Part shown: in pieces, positions 8,629 through 17,347 of the stretch | Numbering within the stretch: the stretch's first letter is position 1 | Layout of the letters: each line of letters starts with the position of its first letter | DNA from: Candidatus Pelagisphaera phototrophica | GTDB lineage: Bacteria > Verrucomicrobiota > Verrucomicrobiia > Opitutales > Opitutaceae | Direction: 5' to 3' | Assembly (NCBI RefSeq): GCF_014529625.1 | Contig: NZ_CP076039.1 | Location: 2,356,001-2,420,000 of the forward strand | Length of the DNA stretch: 64,000 nt | The notes under the pieces: generated by a model | Seen by the model: only the letters and a program-made list of their open reading frames with translations | Told to the model about the DNA's origin: nothing | Databases searched by the model: none | Program-made: the position numbers and the translations under genes

Positions 8629-9594
8629 CTACTCCAAGCCGCAGGCCTTGCGCGCTCTTTGATTCACACTCCGCGCTATTTCTCGAGCTTTCTCTGCCCC
8701 GTTAGCAAGCACCTGGTCCACGTAGTCTAGATTTTGCATGAGATCTGTCCGGCGTTCTCGAGCCGGACGAAAGTACTGCCAGTAAAGTTCAAACAGCCGC
8801 TTCTTAAGGTCTCCGTACCCATAGCCTCCTGCTTTCAGTTTTTCGACTTCCTCACTGTAGATCTCAGGGGTGGTTAAATGTTTGATCAACTGAATGGCTC
8901 GGTTCTCTTCCGCATCCGGCTTGGCCTCGTCTGGAGAACGGCTGTCCATGACGATGCTCATCAGTCGCTTTCGGGTCGGTTTCTCCTCTCCAAAGATCTC
9001 TACCGCGTTATTGTAGCTCTTGCTCATTTTCTGGCCATCGAGGCCAGGAATGACTTCCGCTCCTTCGCGAAATGCAGGTTCTGGTACCCTGAAGGTCTCT
9101 CCATAAGTCTGATTGAACTTGATGGCGAGATCGCGAGTCACTTCGACGTGTTGTTTCTGGTCACGCCCGACCGGCACGCTGTCAGCATCGTAAATGAGAA
9201 TGTCGGCCGCCATGAGGACCGGGTAGGCAAAGAGCCCGTGATTAGCGGAAAGGCCTTTGGCGATTTTGTCCTTGTAACTGTGGCAACGCTCCAATCGACC
9301 CATAGGGCAGATCGAGGACAGTATCCAGGATAGCTCTACGTGTTCCGGAACATCTGACTGTTTAAACAGCACAGCCTTCTTCGGATCCAAGCCACAGGCC
9401 AGAAAATCGATTGCCACCTGCCGTGTGTACTCACGCCTCAAATTCGCATCGTAGAGCGAGGTCATGGAATGATAGTCCGCGATGAAGTAAAACGCGTCTC
9501 CTCGATCCTGAAGCTCGATTGACGGCTTCATCATCCCAAAATAGTTCCCCACGTGGAGGATGCCTGATGGCTGTATACCAGAGAGTATTCTCAT
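8629..9594 (-). CDS. trpS: tryptophanyl-tRNA synthetase
   Basis: Class I aminoacyl-tRNA synthetase that charges tRNA-Trp; 321 residues, normal for bacterial TrpS. The HIGH-type signature is GILHVGNYFG near the N-terminus and the KMSKS loop is GQKMSKSYNN. The tryptophan-pocket region VLMAADILIYDADSVPVGRDQ is present in part as expected. The start ATG is at 9594 with a weak AAAGG 12 bases upstream. It is monocistronic, and no attenuator-like structure was recognised upstream. Confidence 0.95.
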   Translation of the reverse strand: MRILSGIQPSGILHVGNYFGMMKPSIELQDRGDAFYFIADYHSMTSLYDANLRREYTRQVAIDFLACGLDPKKAVLFKQSDVPEHVELSWILSSICPMGRLERCHSYKDKIAKGLSANHGLFAYPVLMAADILIYDADSVPVGRDQKQHVEVTRDLAIKFNQTYGETFRVPEPAFREGAEVIPGLDGQKMSKSYNNAVEIFGEEKPTRKRLMSIVMDSRSPDEAKPDAEENRAIQLIKHLTTPEIYSEEVEKLKAGGYGYGDLKKRLFELYWQYFRPARERRTDLMQNLDYVDQVLANGAEKAREIARSVNQRARKACGLE

Positions 9595-10072
9595 AATTTA
9601 GCTTGGCCTTTGAGTAGAGACCCGCAACGACCAGATCAACCCAGATCTTCATTTTCTTGGGAGATAGGAAACGAGGTAAACCAAGCCCAGCGACAAAAAA
9701 GAGGAACGGGTCAAGGTTGCTGGAGGCAACCTAGCCTCGACTTATAGGGGTCTTCGAATCTCGCTTATGCGACATTGGCTTCGTTTGCTGTTCGCTGCCC
9801 AGCTTCATTTCGCGGCCGCGATAATGATAGGAGAAAGCGGAAACCTTTTCGGCTTTAAAACCGAACTATATTCGCAGCACGGATCCTGACATTCTCTCAG
9901 GTTAGGAAACAATGAAGATTTCGAATGAGGGCTAAGGTCATTAAAATGATACCTTAGAGAACCAACCAGGAAGGGAATAGAGGCGAAATGGTAGGGCCCT
10001 GAGTGCCCGAATCAATCTTCCACCGAGGGGCCCGTCGTCGTTCCCTACCCGCTAACCTCGTCCAGCGCCCCA
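9595..10072. other. intergenic stretch without a recognisable gene
   Basis: Both strands lack a convincing reading frame. The only structure noted is a 7-bp hairpin, AGGTTGC / GCAACCT, at 9714-9732 with no T-tract. Confidence 0.5.
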
Positions 10073-10807
10073 CTAATCCTTCAACGGCATCTTGCGATGC
10101 CCGCCTTTTTCTAGGTATAGCTTTCCTGGCTCCAGATACCCAGAAAAGCTGGTAGTAGGACCAATCAGGGATCCCTTGCCCACTATCGATCCTGGCATTA
10201 CGGCGGTATTGCAGCCAATTTCTGCGTTGTCCCCCAAAATGGCTCCAAACTTCCGCAGGCCAGTGTCTACCCGTTCCCCGTCGAGGTTCACTAGAATATT
10301 CTTCTGGTCGAAACGAAGGTTGGAAAGAATCACCCCTGCCCCTAAATGGGCACCGCTTCCCAGAATCGAGTCGCCCACGTAGGAAAAGTGCGGCGTTTGG
10401 GTCTTCTCCATTAGCAGAGCATTTTTGTACTCGCAGGAATTTCCGATAACGCTGTCCGCCCCGATGATGACGTTTCCGCGAATGTGGGCACTTGGGCGTA
10501 TCTCCACTCCATCGCCGATCCAGCAAGGTCCTTTGATAAAGCAATAGGGCGGCAGTTTGACAGAATCTCCCAGATAAACTTCGCCCTCAATATGAACGCC
10601 TGCAGGGAGTTCACGGATAGCCGTATTGCCCACCAATCCTGAAAGCACTTCCTTGATCTTTGGCAGCCATTCCCACGGTCTGGCTTCTGGACGAAAAAAA
10701 TCCTGAAACGGCATGCTCTCAGGTAAATCAAAAAAGTCTGCGGCAATCACGAGTCGAAACCTAGAGCCTCGAACGACTTCCTCAAGCGAATGTTCTCCTG
10801 AACTCAA
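10073..10807 (-). CDS. left-handed beta-helix (hexapeptide repeat) protein, GlmU C-terminal-like
   Basis: Protein of 244 residues dominated by hexapeptide repeats (for example GVEIRPSAHIRGNVIIG, then ADSVIGNSCEYKN) that form a left-handed parallel beta-helix. The order of motifs, including PHFSYVGDSILG, HLGAGVILSNLR and FGAILGDNAEIGCN, closely follows the acetyltransferase half of GlmU-type UDP-GlcNAc enzymes. There is no nucleotidyltransferase domain, so it is probably a stand-alone sugar-nucleotide acyltransferase or regulator. The start is a TTG at 10807 without a clear ribosome binding site; a later start is possible. Confidence 0.75.
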   Translation of the reverse strand: MSSGEHSLEEVVRGSRFRLVIAADFFDLPESMPFQDFFRPEARPWEWLPKIKEVLSGLVGNTAIRELPAGVHIEGEVYLGDSVKLPPYCFIKGPCWIGDGVEIRPSAHIRGNVIIGADSVIGNSCEYKNALLMEKTQTPHFSYVGDSILGSGAHLGAGVILSNLRFDQKNILVNLDGERVDTGLRKFGAILGDNAEIGCNTAVMPGSIVGKGSLIGPTTSFSGYLEPGKLYLEKGGHRKMPLKD

Positions 10808-11165
10808 ATATTAACCAAGAGTTAGCTAGTTGCTATGTTTTTCTCCGCAAAAGCCCCGAAACACTTCAAGTTAATGGGTGATTTCCAAGCATTGTATATT
10901 AAAAGAATCATATTATACCTAAACACCTTATAGAAAAAGTTTTATGATTTTATATGGGTCATATCAAAGTGGGGATAAAACAATCACTGCCGTATAGCTG
11001 CCACTAAAAGCATTCTACCAGCACTCTGATGTTGGTCTTCTGCAACGGCTGATCTTGCTGAAGCACACCAACGGGGAGGGGGTCAGGGCGGCGGCACCAT
11101 CGCAATGTATATTTATCGACTGACCCCAGAAAAAATTGTCCCTCAAAGGACCTCTGAAGCCGTTC
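10808..11165. other. AT-rich intergenic region at edge of accessory patch
   Basis: No gene is visible. It carries one copy of each of two short repeats shared with 12551-12710 (described separately). Confidence 0.5.
10879..11009. repeat. left copy of direct-repeat pair (TGATTTCCAAGCA ... AGCTGCCACTAAAA)
   Basis: TGATTTCCAAGCA at 10879-10891, preceded by a partly matching AAGTTA context, and AGCTGCCACTAAAA at 10996-11009 both recur in the same orientation at 12698-12710 and 12561-12574. They bracket the VPDSG genes and integrase fragment, so they may be remnants of attachment or integrase arm sites. Confidence 0.5.
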
Positions 11166-11732
11166 TTATCCCAGCCTGCGCCTAGCCGCAGCTAGCACAA
11201 ATACCCCAGCTCCAAGGAGAGCTGCTGTGGAGCCTGTGTCGGGGACGGAGCTGTACTGAACTATAAAAGTATCGCCATTTTTCTCATACGTTCCTATGTT
11301 AAACTGGCCAAAATTATGATTAGCTGACGAAAGGTCTATCGTTGCGCTGCCTGAGAACGTATAAATGTTGTCCATACCAAATAAGTCATCAAAAACAATG
11401 CGCAAATCGTCATCGTTTGATATGGTTCTACCATTATCAGCGTCCAGGTATATCCTAGTTGCTGTTTCTTCCGTGTAATGACTTGCAGTAATCCCAGATG
11501 AAAGATTAAAATATTCATCATCTGGACCAGTGCCGTATGTGATATAATCGCCTATATCAGAAAAAGCCACTTGATTACTTCCATGTGAAATATAAGCGTC
11601 ACCAGTCGCCGTTACTGTTAATTCGGTAGACGAGTTGCTCGGAGCCGAAATGGTAATAGTTATCGCCGATGCCGAAGCAGGGAGAAGCACTAACAGGAGA
11701 CTGATTTTGAGCAGATTCGCGGCAAGTTTCAT
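11166..11732 (-). CDS. VPDSG-CTERM sorting-domain surface/exported protein
   Basis: Exported protein of 188 residues of unknown function. An N-terminal signal peptide (LLKISLLLVLLPASASA) precedes a Ser/Thr/Asp-rich beta-type region. The C-terminus is the VPDTGSTAALLGAGVF signal, a hydrophobic helix and a final ARRRLG. This tripartite tail is the VPDSG variant of PEP-CTERM found in Verrucomicrobiota and handled by an exosortase. The start at 11732 was chosen because GAGGGA lies six bases upstream, giving a good ribosome binding site; an upstream in-frame extension lacks one. Its tail sequence is duplicated at 11838-11906. Confidence 0.8.
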   Translation of the reverse strand: MKLAANLLKISLLLVLLPASASAITITISAPSNSSTELTVTATGDAYISHGSNQVAFSDIGDYITYGTGPDDEYFNLSSGITASHYTEETATRIYLDADNGRTISNDDDLRIVFDDLFGMDNIYTFSGSATIDLSSANHNFGQFNIGTYEKNGDTFIVQYSSVPDTGSTAALLGAGVFVLAAARRRLG

Positions 11733-11837
11733 TGCATTTCCCTCATGCATGTATCGCGCCATCTGAAGCAAAATGCACCCTAATCGTGCCTATCAGGGTT
11801 CCTTGCAAAAAAGAATAATCTCTGAGACAGGAATACC

Positions 11838-11906
11838 CTATCCCAGCCTGCGTCTCGCAAAGGCTAGAGCCGCTACCCCAGCTCCAAGAAGGGCTGCTGT
11901 GGAGCC
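11838..11906 (-). pseudogene. orphan copy of a VPDSG-CTERM tail
   Basis: A 69-bp stretch encodes GSTAALLGAGVAALAFARRR then LG and stop, closely matching the tail codons of the gene ending at 11166. Upstream, the frame meets a TAA with no body or signal peptide, so this is a detached duplicate fragment. Confidence 0.65.
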
Positions 11907-11947
11907 ACAGCCCACTGTGTTCGCCAATGATGGGCGTTAGCCTTGGA

Positions 11948-12238
11948 CTACTTGCTCGCCCTAAGCTTTCGTAGCAAGCGTACCCCAGCGGCTCCCGCCC
12001 CGAGGAGAGCGAGGCCAACGATGCCAGGACCGCTGTCTGGCACTCCAGCGACTCCAGCAACAGTTCCCTGTCCAGCAATGGCTACTTCATTGAGCGTAGA
12101 GTTGTAGCCGTAGCTGTTAAGCGTGAATGAAGATGAACCGTCGATTGTGACTTTAAACCAGCCGTTTGTATAATCGCTTGATCCTTGATTAACCCTAAAC
12201 CCGCCCAAGACTGATGAGCCGAAAAGGTTACTCCAAGC
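11948..12238 (-). pseudogene. 5'-truncated VPDSG-CTERM protein gene
   Basis: The frame encodes the last ~95 residues of a VPDSG-CTERM protein: AWSNLFGSSVLGGF, a beta-rich stretch with DGSSSFTLNSYGYN, then AGVPDSGPGIVGLALLGAGA and a basic end RLLRKLRASK. There is no signal peptide or credible start; only a TTG at 12208 is available. Its 5' end runs directly into the 3' end of the integrase fragment in another frame, which points to a recombination joint near 12230-12240 that removed the beginning of this gene. Confidence 0.6.
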
Positions 12239-12548
12239 TTGTGATGTACTCTGAATAATGCTGAGCGGCGGCCTTTAGTGTGAGTTCATAATCTCCCTTT
12301 GGATTGAGATTCTGGAGTATTTCAATTGCCGCCTTGGCATCGGCACTCTCGCTTGCCGTAAACCGAGTACTGCCAACCCCGTGCTTCTGAACGTGAGTCT
12401 CTATTCTCCTAGATTCGGCGTGGGCCTTTGCCTCTGATGGGAAGTGGAGACGTTGACGTTTACCTGTGCGGGAAACGCTCGGAGGCAGATCAATGAACCA
12501 CCCCCCCTGCTTATTTCTCTTGGGTTTTAGATTAGGTCTTCTTGGCAT
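12228..12548 (-). pseudogene. N-terminal arm-binding domain of a tyrosine recombinase/integrase, truncated
   Basis: Encodes 106 residues resembling the N-terminal DNA-binding part of phage-type integrases: a basic start (MPRRPNLKPKRNKQGGW), RQRLHFPSEAKAHAESRR, then a linker with AAIEILQNLNPKG and the beginning of a core-binding helix (LTLKAAAQHYSEYI). The catalytic domain with the Arg-His-Arg-Tyr residues is absent; the frame stops where a VPDSG gene fragment begins. It lies about 340 bp downstream of tRNA-Gly, a common integration target. Two tandem TTAGTGGCAG repeats sit immediately upstream of its start. Confidence 0.65.
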
Positions 12549-12550
12549 TT

Positions 12551-12710
12551 ACTGCCACTAAGCTGCCACTAAAACGGGGAATTACAAGCTATTTCAGAGA
12601 AGAATGAGGTAGAATGAAAAGTAGCTTCAATACCATTAATATCTCAACATAAGCACTTTACCTATATAAAACGCCTGATAACTTAAAAGTTATTCAATGA
12701 TTTCCAAGCA
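12551..12710. repeat. right copy of direct-repeat pair and tandem TGCCACTA motif
   Basis: ACTGCCACTA and AGCTGCCACTAAAA lie in tandem at 12551-12574, directly upstream of the integrase start; TGATTTCCAAGCA is at 12698-12710. Both are repeated in the same orientation around 10879-11009. Such tandem motifs next to an integrase gene often are its arm-binding sites; this is an inference here. Confidence 0.45.
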
Positions 12711-12841
12711 CCCAAAAATAACCAGTCAACATAGTTAGTAGGTCAATCGGAGATCGGCCGTTTAATATTCCTCCCCGCAAAGATGCTCCTAACCAGCCGG
12801 GGCATCAACACCAAATGAAATGCACTAGCCTTTATTAGAGC
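12711..12841. other. intergenic, no gene seen
   Basis: Together with 12549-12710 this makes a gap of about 340 bp before tRNA-Gly. Apart from the repeats and the tRNA terminator nothing was recognised. Confidence 0.5.
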
Positions 12842-12868
12842 AAAAAAAGTCCTAGAAAAAAGGACCTT
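12842..12868 (-). terminator. intrinsic terminator of tRNA-Gly
   Basis: On the minus strand an 8-bp stem AAGGTCCT / AGGACTTT (one G-U pair) with a T-rich loop is followed by a run of T. It lies 22 bp beyond the tRNA. Confidence 0.65.
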
Positions 12869-12890
12869 TAGCCCCGTTTAAAGCGGAAAA

Positions 12891-12966
<76 letters not shown>

Positions 12967-13121
12967 AAATAATGAACGGTTAAAATCCATTTCAAATGTC
13001 CTAAGTCAATAGAAAATTCCAGATTTTGAATTTGGCATAGTACTAACGGTAAACCTATTCACGAACCATTAGCGGCCGTTGATCCTGCTGTAGCTGACTA
13101 GGAATCCGCAACCTTGCTCCG

Positions 13122-14486
13122 TCACCGATCCACCACATCCAGTTCAGGCCATTGCTGCAGCTTGCGGTGAAGTGTGCGGCGACTGATACCCATAAGCTTT
13201 GCTGCCTTCGTTCGATTCCCCTTGGAATCCGCCAGGGCCTCACGCAGCAAACGCTTTTCATTCTCTTCCTTATCCAAAGGTGAAACGATTACCCGCTCCC
13301 CATCGATCCTAAGCGACTCTCCCCGGAATTTTGCTTCTAAATCATAATCGTGAATTACGCTCCCCCGGTGAATCACCACCGCGTTCTCTGCGAAATTCCG
13401 AAGTTCGCGAATATTTCCCGGCCACGAGTATCGCCGTAAGCATTGCATCGCGCCTGTCTCAAAAGTCGGTGCCTCAATTTCGTTCTCTTCGGCGAACTCC
13501 AGCAAAAAGTGATTCAAAAGTACTGGTAGATCCTCACTGCGATCCCTTAGTGGAGGCATCGTGATCTGCACCACATTCAATCGGAAGAACAAGTCTTCTC
13601 TGAATGCACCTTCCCGCACCATCTCCTGTAAGTCCCTGTTGGTGGCCGCAATCAAGCGCATGTCTACTGTAATGGATTTAGAACTACCAATGCGCTCAAA
13701 CGTACGCTGCTCTAAAAAACGGAGCAGTTTGACCTGAGTCGACAAACTGATTTCGCCGATCTCGTCCAAAAACAGGCTTCCTTCGTGGGCCAGTTCAAAC
13801 CGGCCGATCCGACGCTCCGCCGCTCCTGTAAAGGCACCCCTCTCGTGCCCAAAGAGTTCGCTTTCCAGTAGGTTAGCAGGCAGTGCCGCGCAATGGACCG
13901 CAACAAAGGGACCTTGCGGTCGATTGCTGTTTTGGTGGATCGCTTGCGCGATTCGCTCCTTACCCGTACCCGTTTCACCCTCGATCAAGACACTCGCTTT
14001 CGAAGGCGCCACTAGCTTCACCCGCTCAATGACATTCTTTAGCTCAGCCGAATTTCCTATAATACCATCAAAACTGTACTTCACATCCAGCCGCTCGTGC
14101 AGTTGCTCGACCTCCACCTGGAGCGTTTTCGACTCAAGAGCGCGTTTCGCTAGTATTTCCAATTTTTCCAAATTGACCGGTTTCGTGAGGAAATCATAGG
14201 CCCCACGCTTCATCGCCTCAACCGCTGAGGGCACATTTCCATACGCCGTCACCATGATAACCGGTGGTCTGTTTTTTAGCTCCAACGCTTTGTCAATGAC
14301 CTTGAGACCCGACTTTCCGGGCATTCGCAAATCCGTCAGAATCAAATCGAACGTCTCACTCTCCATGAGTGTGAACGCCTGATCCGCATTCTCTGCCAAA
14401 TAGATGTCGTACTGATCCTCCAGAACTTGCTGGAGCCCCTCGCGGGTGTGCCGTTCATCATCGACAATCAAGACAGTTGGTAGCAT
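13122..14486 (-). CDS. sigma-54-dependent response regulator, NtrC family
   Basis: Transcription activator of 454 residues with three domains: an N-terminal receiver with phospho-acceptor Asp52 in LILTDLRMPGKSG, a central AAA+ domain with Walker A GETGTGKE and the sigma-54 contact loop GAFTGA, and a C-terminal Fis-type helix-turn-helix (GNRTKAAKLMGISRRTLHRK). Phosphorylation should allow it to open RpoN promoters. It lies 113 bp downstream of a histidine kinase gene on the same strand, its likely partner. The regulated genes are unknown; no RpoN promoter was recognised next to it. Confidence 0.93.
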   Translation of the reverse strand: MLPTVLIVDDERHTREGLQQVLEDQYDIYLAENADQAFTLMESETFDLILTDLRMPGKSGLKVIDKALELKNRPPVIMVTAYGNVPSAVEAMKRGAYDFLTKPVNLEKLEILAKRALESKTLQVEVEQLHERLDVKYSFDGIIGNSAELKNVIERVKLVAPSKASVLIEGETGTGKERIAQAIHQNSNRPQGPFVAVHCAALPANLLESELFGHERGAFTGAAERRIGRFELAHEGSLFLDEIGEISLSTQVKLLRFLEQRTFERIGSSKSITVDMRLIAATNRDLQEMVREGAFREDLFFRLNVVQITMPPLRDRSEDLPVLLNHFLLEFAEENEIEAPTFETGAMQCLRRYSWPGNIRELRNFAENAVVIHRGSVIHDYDLEAKFRGESLRIDGERVIVSPLDKEENEKRLLREALADSKGNRTKAAKLMGISRRTLHRKLQQWPELDVVDR

Positions 14487-14599
14487 GTCTCTCGTTAAGA
14501 GCCTAAACCCATAAGGTCAATGAGTAATTATGACACAGTTGTTCAACGTGCATTAACAGCACAAGCCCCGGGCCAATAAGGTGTAGGGCTAAGCAGCAA

Positions 14600-15775
14600 T
14601 TATTCTAGCATGCGAAACTTTTGATTTTGCTTCGGAAATTCTAAGGTTACTAGCGTCCCGATTCCTTCCTTGCTATCTATGCCAACTTGTCCCCCATGCT
14701 CCCGCATAATACGCTGAACAATCATCATACCAAGACCCGTGCCACCTTTTTTTGTGGTATAGTAAGGCTGGAAAACATGGGACAGGTCTTCGTGCTTAAT
14801 TCCTGAACCCGAATCTCCGAACCGAAGGTAGAAGCGCTCTTCATCGGACTGGATTTTGACTCGAATAACACCGCCCGGCTGCATCGCTTCCATCGCGTTT
14901 TTGGTTACGTTGAAAAACACCTGCTTTATTTGCTGCTTGTCCGCTCGAACTATCGGGCTTTCTGCGCCAGTATCGATCTCCGCTGTGATACCACGGTCTT
15001 CTAATTCGTTGGACTGAAACTCAAGCGACTCCTCTAGCACCTCGTTTAGATTGAGGGTCTGGAAGTCTGGGATTTGCGGTCGAACCGCTTCGAGAAAATT
15101 CTTGATGATCCCATCCAGTCGCGAAACTTCATTACGACATACTTCAAGCGAGCCAGCTAGCTTTTCATGGGCAGGAGTCTGCTCAAGCTTTGCCAACTGG
15201 CGTTCCATCAGTTGGAGATGGATGGTTATCGAATTGAGCGGATTCCCCAGCTCATGCGCGACACCAGCCGCCAAAAGCAAAATCGAACCTACCCGTTCTG
15301 ACTCCATCGATTCCCGAGTTGATTGCTTCTCGATCGTTATGTCCGACAAAATCACGACGAATCGCGCATCGCCCCCCTCCTTGCCTTCGCCTTCAAAGGG
15401 CAAAATATAGAGTCGAACGTATCGATTCTCCGGGTACGTTAGCTGTAGCTCCCTCGAGCTCACGGACGACTCCAACCGAGCTCCCTCGTCTAGTCCGAGC
15501 GATCCACGCAATTCCGGAATGAGGCGCCACAAAGAGGCCTCACCAACATCCTTATCCTTGAGTCCTATCATGCGGTGACTAGCCATATTCGCGTAATCGA
15601 TAACGCCCAGGTCGCTAATCACAAGTATCCCCTCGAGCGCCGTATTGAAGATGGTTTCAAGCAGCTCCCTCTCACGAGCGAGCTTTTTGACTAGATTGGT
15701 CAGATTGATTGTGTCCAGAGAATCGATCTGCCCAAGAACACGGTCCAGCGACGATTCCTTCTTTCCAAACTTCAT
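14600..15775 (-). CDS. soluble PAS-domain sensor histidine kinase, NtrB-like
   Basis: Kinase of about 391 residues with no membrane segment, so it should sense a cytoplasmic signal. A short coiled helix leads into a PAS domain (ETIFNTALEGILVIS ... DYANMASHRMIG). The dimerisation/phosphotransfer helix carries the phosphorylated His in AAGVAHELGNPLNSI, and the ATP-binding domain has an N box (FFNVTKNAMEAM) and G boxes (FGDSGSGIK, GGTGLGM). The ATG at 15775 (MKFGKK) was preferred over an upstream in-frame TTG at 15811. It is adjacent to an NtrC-type regulator and likely phosphorylates it. Confidence 0.88.
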   Translation of the reverse strand: MKFGKKESSLDRVLGQIDSLDTINLTNLVKKLARERELLETIFNTALEGILVISDLGVIDYANMASHRMIGLKDKDVGEASLWRLIPELRGSLGLDEGARLESSVSSRELQLTYPENRYVRLYILPFEGEGKEGGDARFVVILSDITIEKQSTRESMESERVGSILLLAAGVAHELGNPLNSITIHLQLMERQLAKLEQTPAHEKLAGSLEVCRNEVSRLDGIIKNFLEAVRPQIPDFQTLNLNEVLEESLEFQSNELEDRGITAEIDTGAESPIVRADKQQIKQVFFNVTKNAMEAMQPGGVIRVKIQSDEERFYLRFGDSGSGIKHEDLSHVFQPYYTTKKGGTGLGMMIVQRIMREHGGQVGIDSKEGIGTLVTLEFPKQNQKFRMLE

Positions 15776-15992
15776 GGAAAGGCTAGTAGAATCAAAAAAT
15801 ACAGATGGCAATCTTTCGTCGCAAGGAAAGCATCTCCTCCAACCCCGACGAACCAGTCACATTCACCGCAAATCAAGTAATACGCGAGCACCCCACCAAA
15901 TCTTGTTCATATAGTATACGACGACATCATCACACACGTGTTAGTTTTTCGCTTGCCTTTCCCTTTTACGGTTATTGATTGATCTGCAAATT

Positions 15993-17093
15993 ATGAGCTC
16001 ACTTCAGCTAAGACCTTCAGAAAAATGCAAATACGATTGTGTATCACTGGGCGAAATCATGCTTCGACTCGATCCGGGCGAAGGGCGAACAAGAACCGCA
16101 CGGTCCTTCACCGCTTGGGAAGGTGGAGGCGAATACAACGTATCGCGTGGTCTCCGTCGCTGCTTCGGATTCAAGACCGCCGTTGTGACGGCTCTGGCAG
16201 ACAACGATGTGGGCCGATTGATTGAAGACTTCATACTTCAAGGAGGTGTCGCAACCGACTATATTAACTGGGTTTCCTACGATGGAATCGGAAGATCTAC
16301 TCGTAACGGACTCAATTTCACCGAGCGTGGCTTCGGGATACGCGGAGCGAAAGGGGTTCCCGATCGCGGCAACACGGCCGCGTCGCAAATGAGACCGGGC
16401 GACGTCAACTGGGAGACTCTTTTTCGAAAAGAAGGCGTTCGATGGCTGCACACAGGTGGAATTTTCGCCGCTCTGAGCGTCACCGCCGCAGACCTTGTCA
16501 TCGAAGCCGCCAAAGCAGCCAAGGCCGCTGGTACCATCGTTTCCTACGATCTCAATTACCGACCTTCCCTCTGGAAAGACATCGGCGGCATAAAAAAAGC
16601 CCAAGAGGTAAACCGCGAAATTGCCCAGCACGTGGACGTCATGATCGGCAATGAGGAAGACTTTACCGCCAGCTTGGGCTACAAAATCGAAGGCGTTGAC
16701 GAATCCCTATCCAATCTGGAGACCGACAGCTTCAAAGCCATGATCAGTCGAGCGGTGGAGGACTATCCCAATTTCAAGGTCGTCGCCACCACCCTTCGCG
16801 GCGTAAAGACGGCGACCGTTAACGATTGGGGCGCGATTTGCTGGGCGGATGGATCTTTCTACGAAGCCACCCACCGTCCCGAACTTGAGATACTCGACCG
16901 CGTAGGCGGCGGGGATTCATTCGCTTCAGGACTTATTTATGGCCTCATCACAAAGGGTGATGCCGCTCAAGCAGTTGAATACGGAGCTGCTCATGGCGCT
17001 CTCGCGATGACAACGCCTGGCGACACTTCCATGGCAACCGTGGCCGAAGTAGAAAAGCTAGTCGCGGGCGGATCCGCACGTGTTGACCGATAA
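15993..17093 (+). CDS. kdgK: PfkB-family carbohydrate kinase, probable 2-dehydro-3-deoxygluconokinase
   Basis: Cytoplasmic sugar kinase of 366 residues that would phosphorylate 2-keto-3-deoxygluconate, an intermediate of uronate and Entner-Doudoroff-type catabolism. The ribokinase-fold signatures are present: the N-terminal GEIMLRLDPGEG and GGEYNVSRGL, and the C-terminal anion hole and catalytic Asp in RVGGGDSFASGL. SYDLNYRPSLW is characteristic of KDG kinases. An in-frame TTG lies 18 bases upstream, but the ATG at 15993 matches family starts. It fits the polysaccharide-degrading genes elsewhere in the window. Fructokinase activity cannot be excluded. Confidence 0.82.
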   Translation: MSSLQLRPSEKCKYDCVSLGEIMLRLDPGEGRTRTARSFTAWEGGGEYNVSRGLRRCFGFKTAVVTALADNDVGRLIEDFILQGGVATDYINWVSYDGIGRSTRNGLNFTERGFGIRGAKGVPDRGNTAASQMRPGDVNWETLFRKEGVRWLHTGGIFAALSVTAADLVIEAAKAAKAAGTIVSYDLNYRPSLWKDIGGIKKAQEVNREIAQHVDVMIGNEEDFTASLGYKIEGVDESLSNLETDSFKAMISRAVEDYPNFKVVATTLRGVKTATVNDWGAICWADGSFYEATHRPELEILDRVGGGDSFASGLIYGLITKGDAAQAVEYGAAHGALAMTTPGDTSMATVAEVEKLVAGGSARVDR

Positions 17094-17347
17094 CAACCCC
17101 GCGGGCCAAGACAGCCTGTCTCAACGATTTGAGCCAATCGCTAGCCCAGCAGCCAATTCTAGCTTTCGAGCGATAGAGGCAAAAAAATTTAAAAGGTTCT
17201 AATGTTTTTGGCCCTGTGCTTTGCTATGCAAGTTTGCATTAGCGGAAATTCTAGATAACTGATGAATATCTTCTACTCGCCTTTTGTATGATCAGAAGTC
17301 CGGTCCTGCTTGCCTAATGCAATTTTTCACATTTTGCTACCGACCTG

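Noticed and set aside
9714-9732. 7-bp hairpin in the trpS upstream region as a riboswitch or attenuator
   Set aside because: It lies more than 100 bp upstream, lacks a T-tract, and no leader peptide with Trp codons or T-box sequence was seen.
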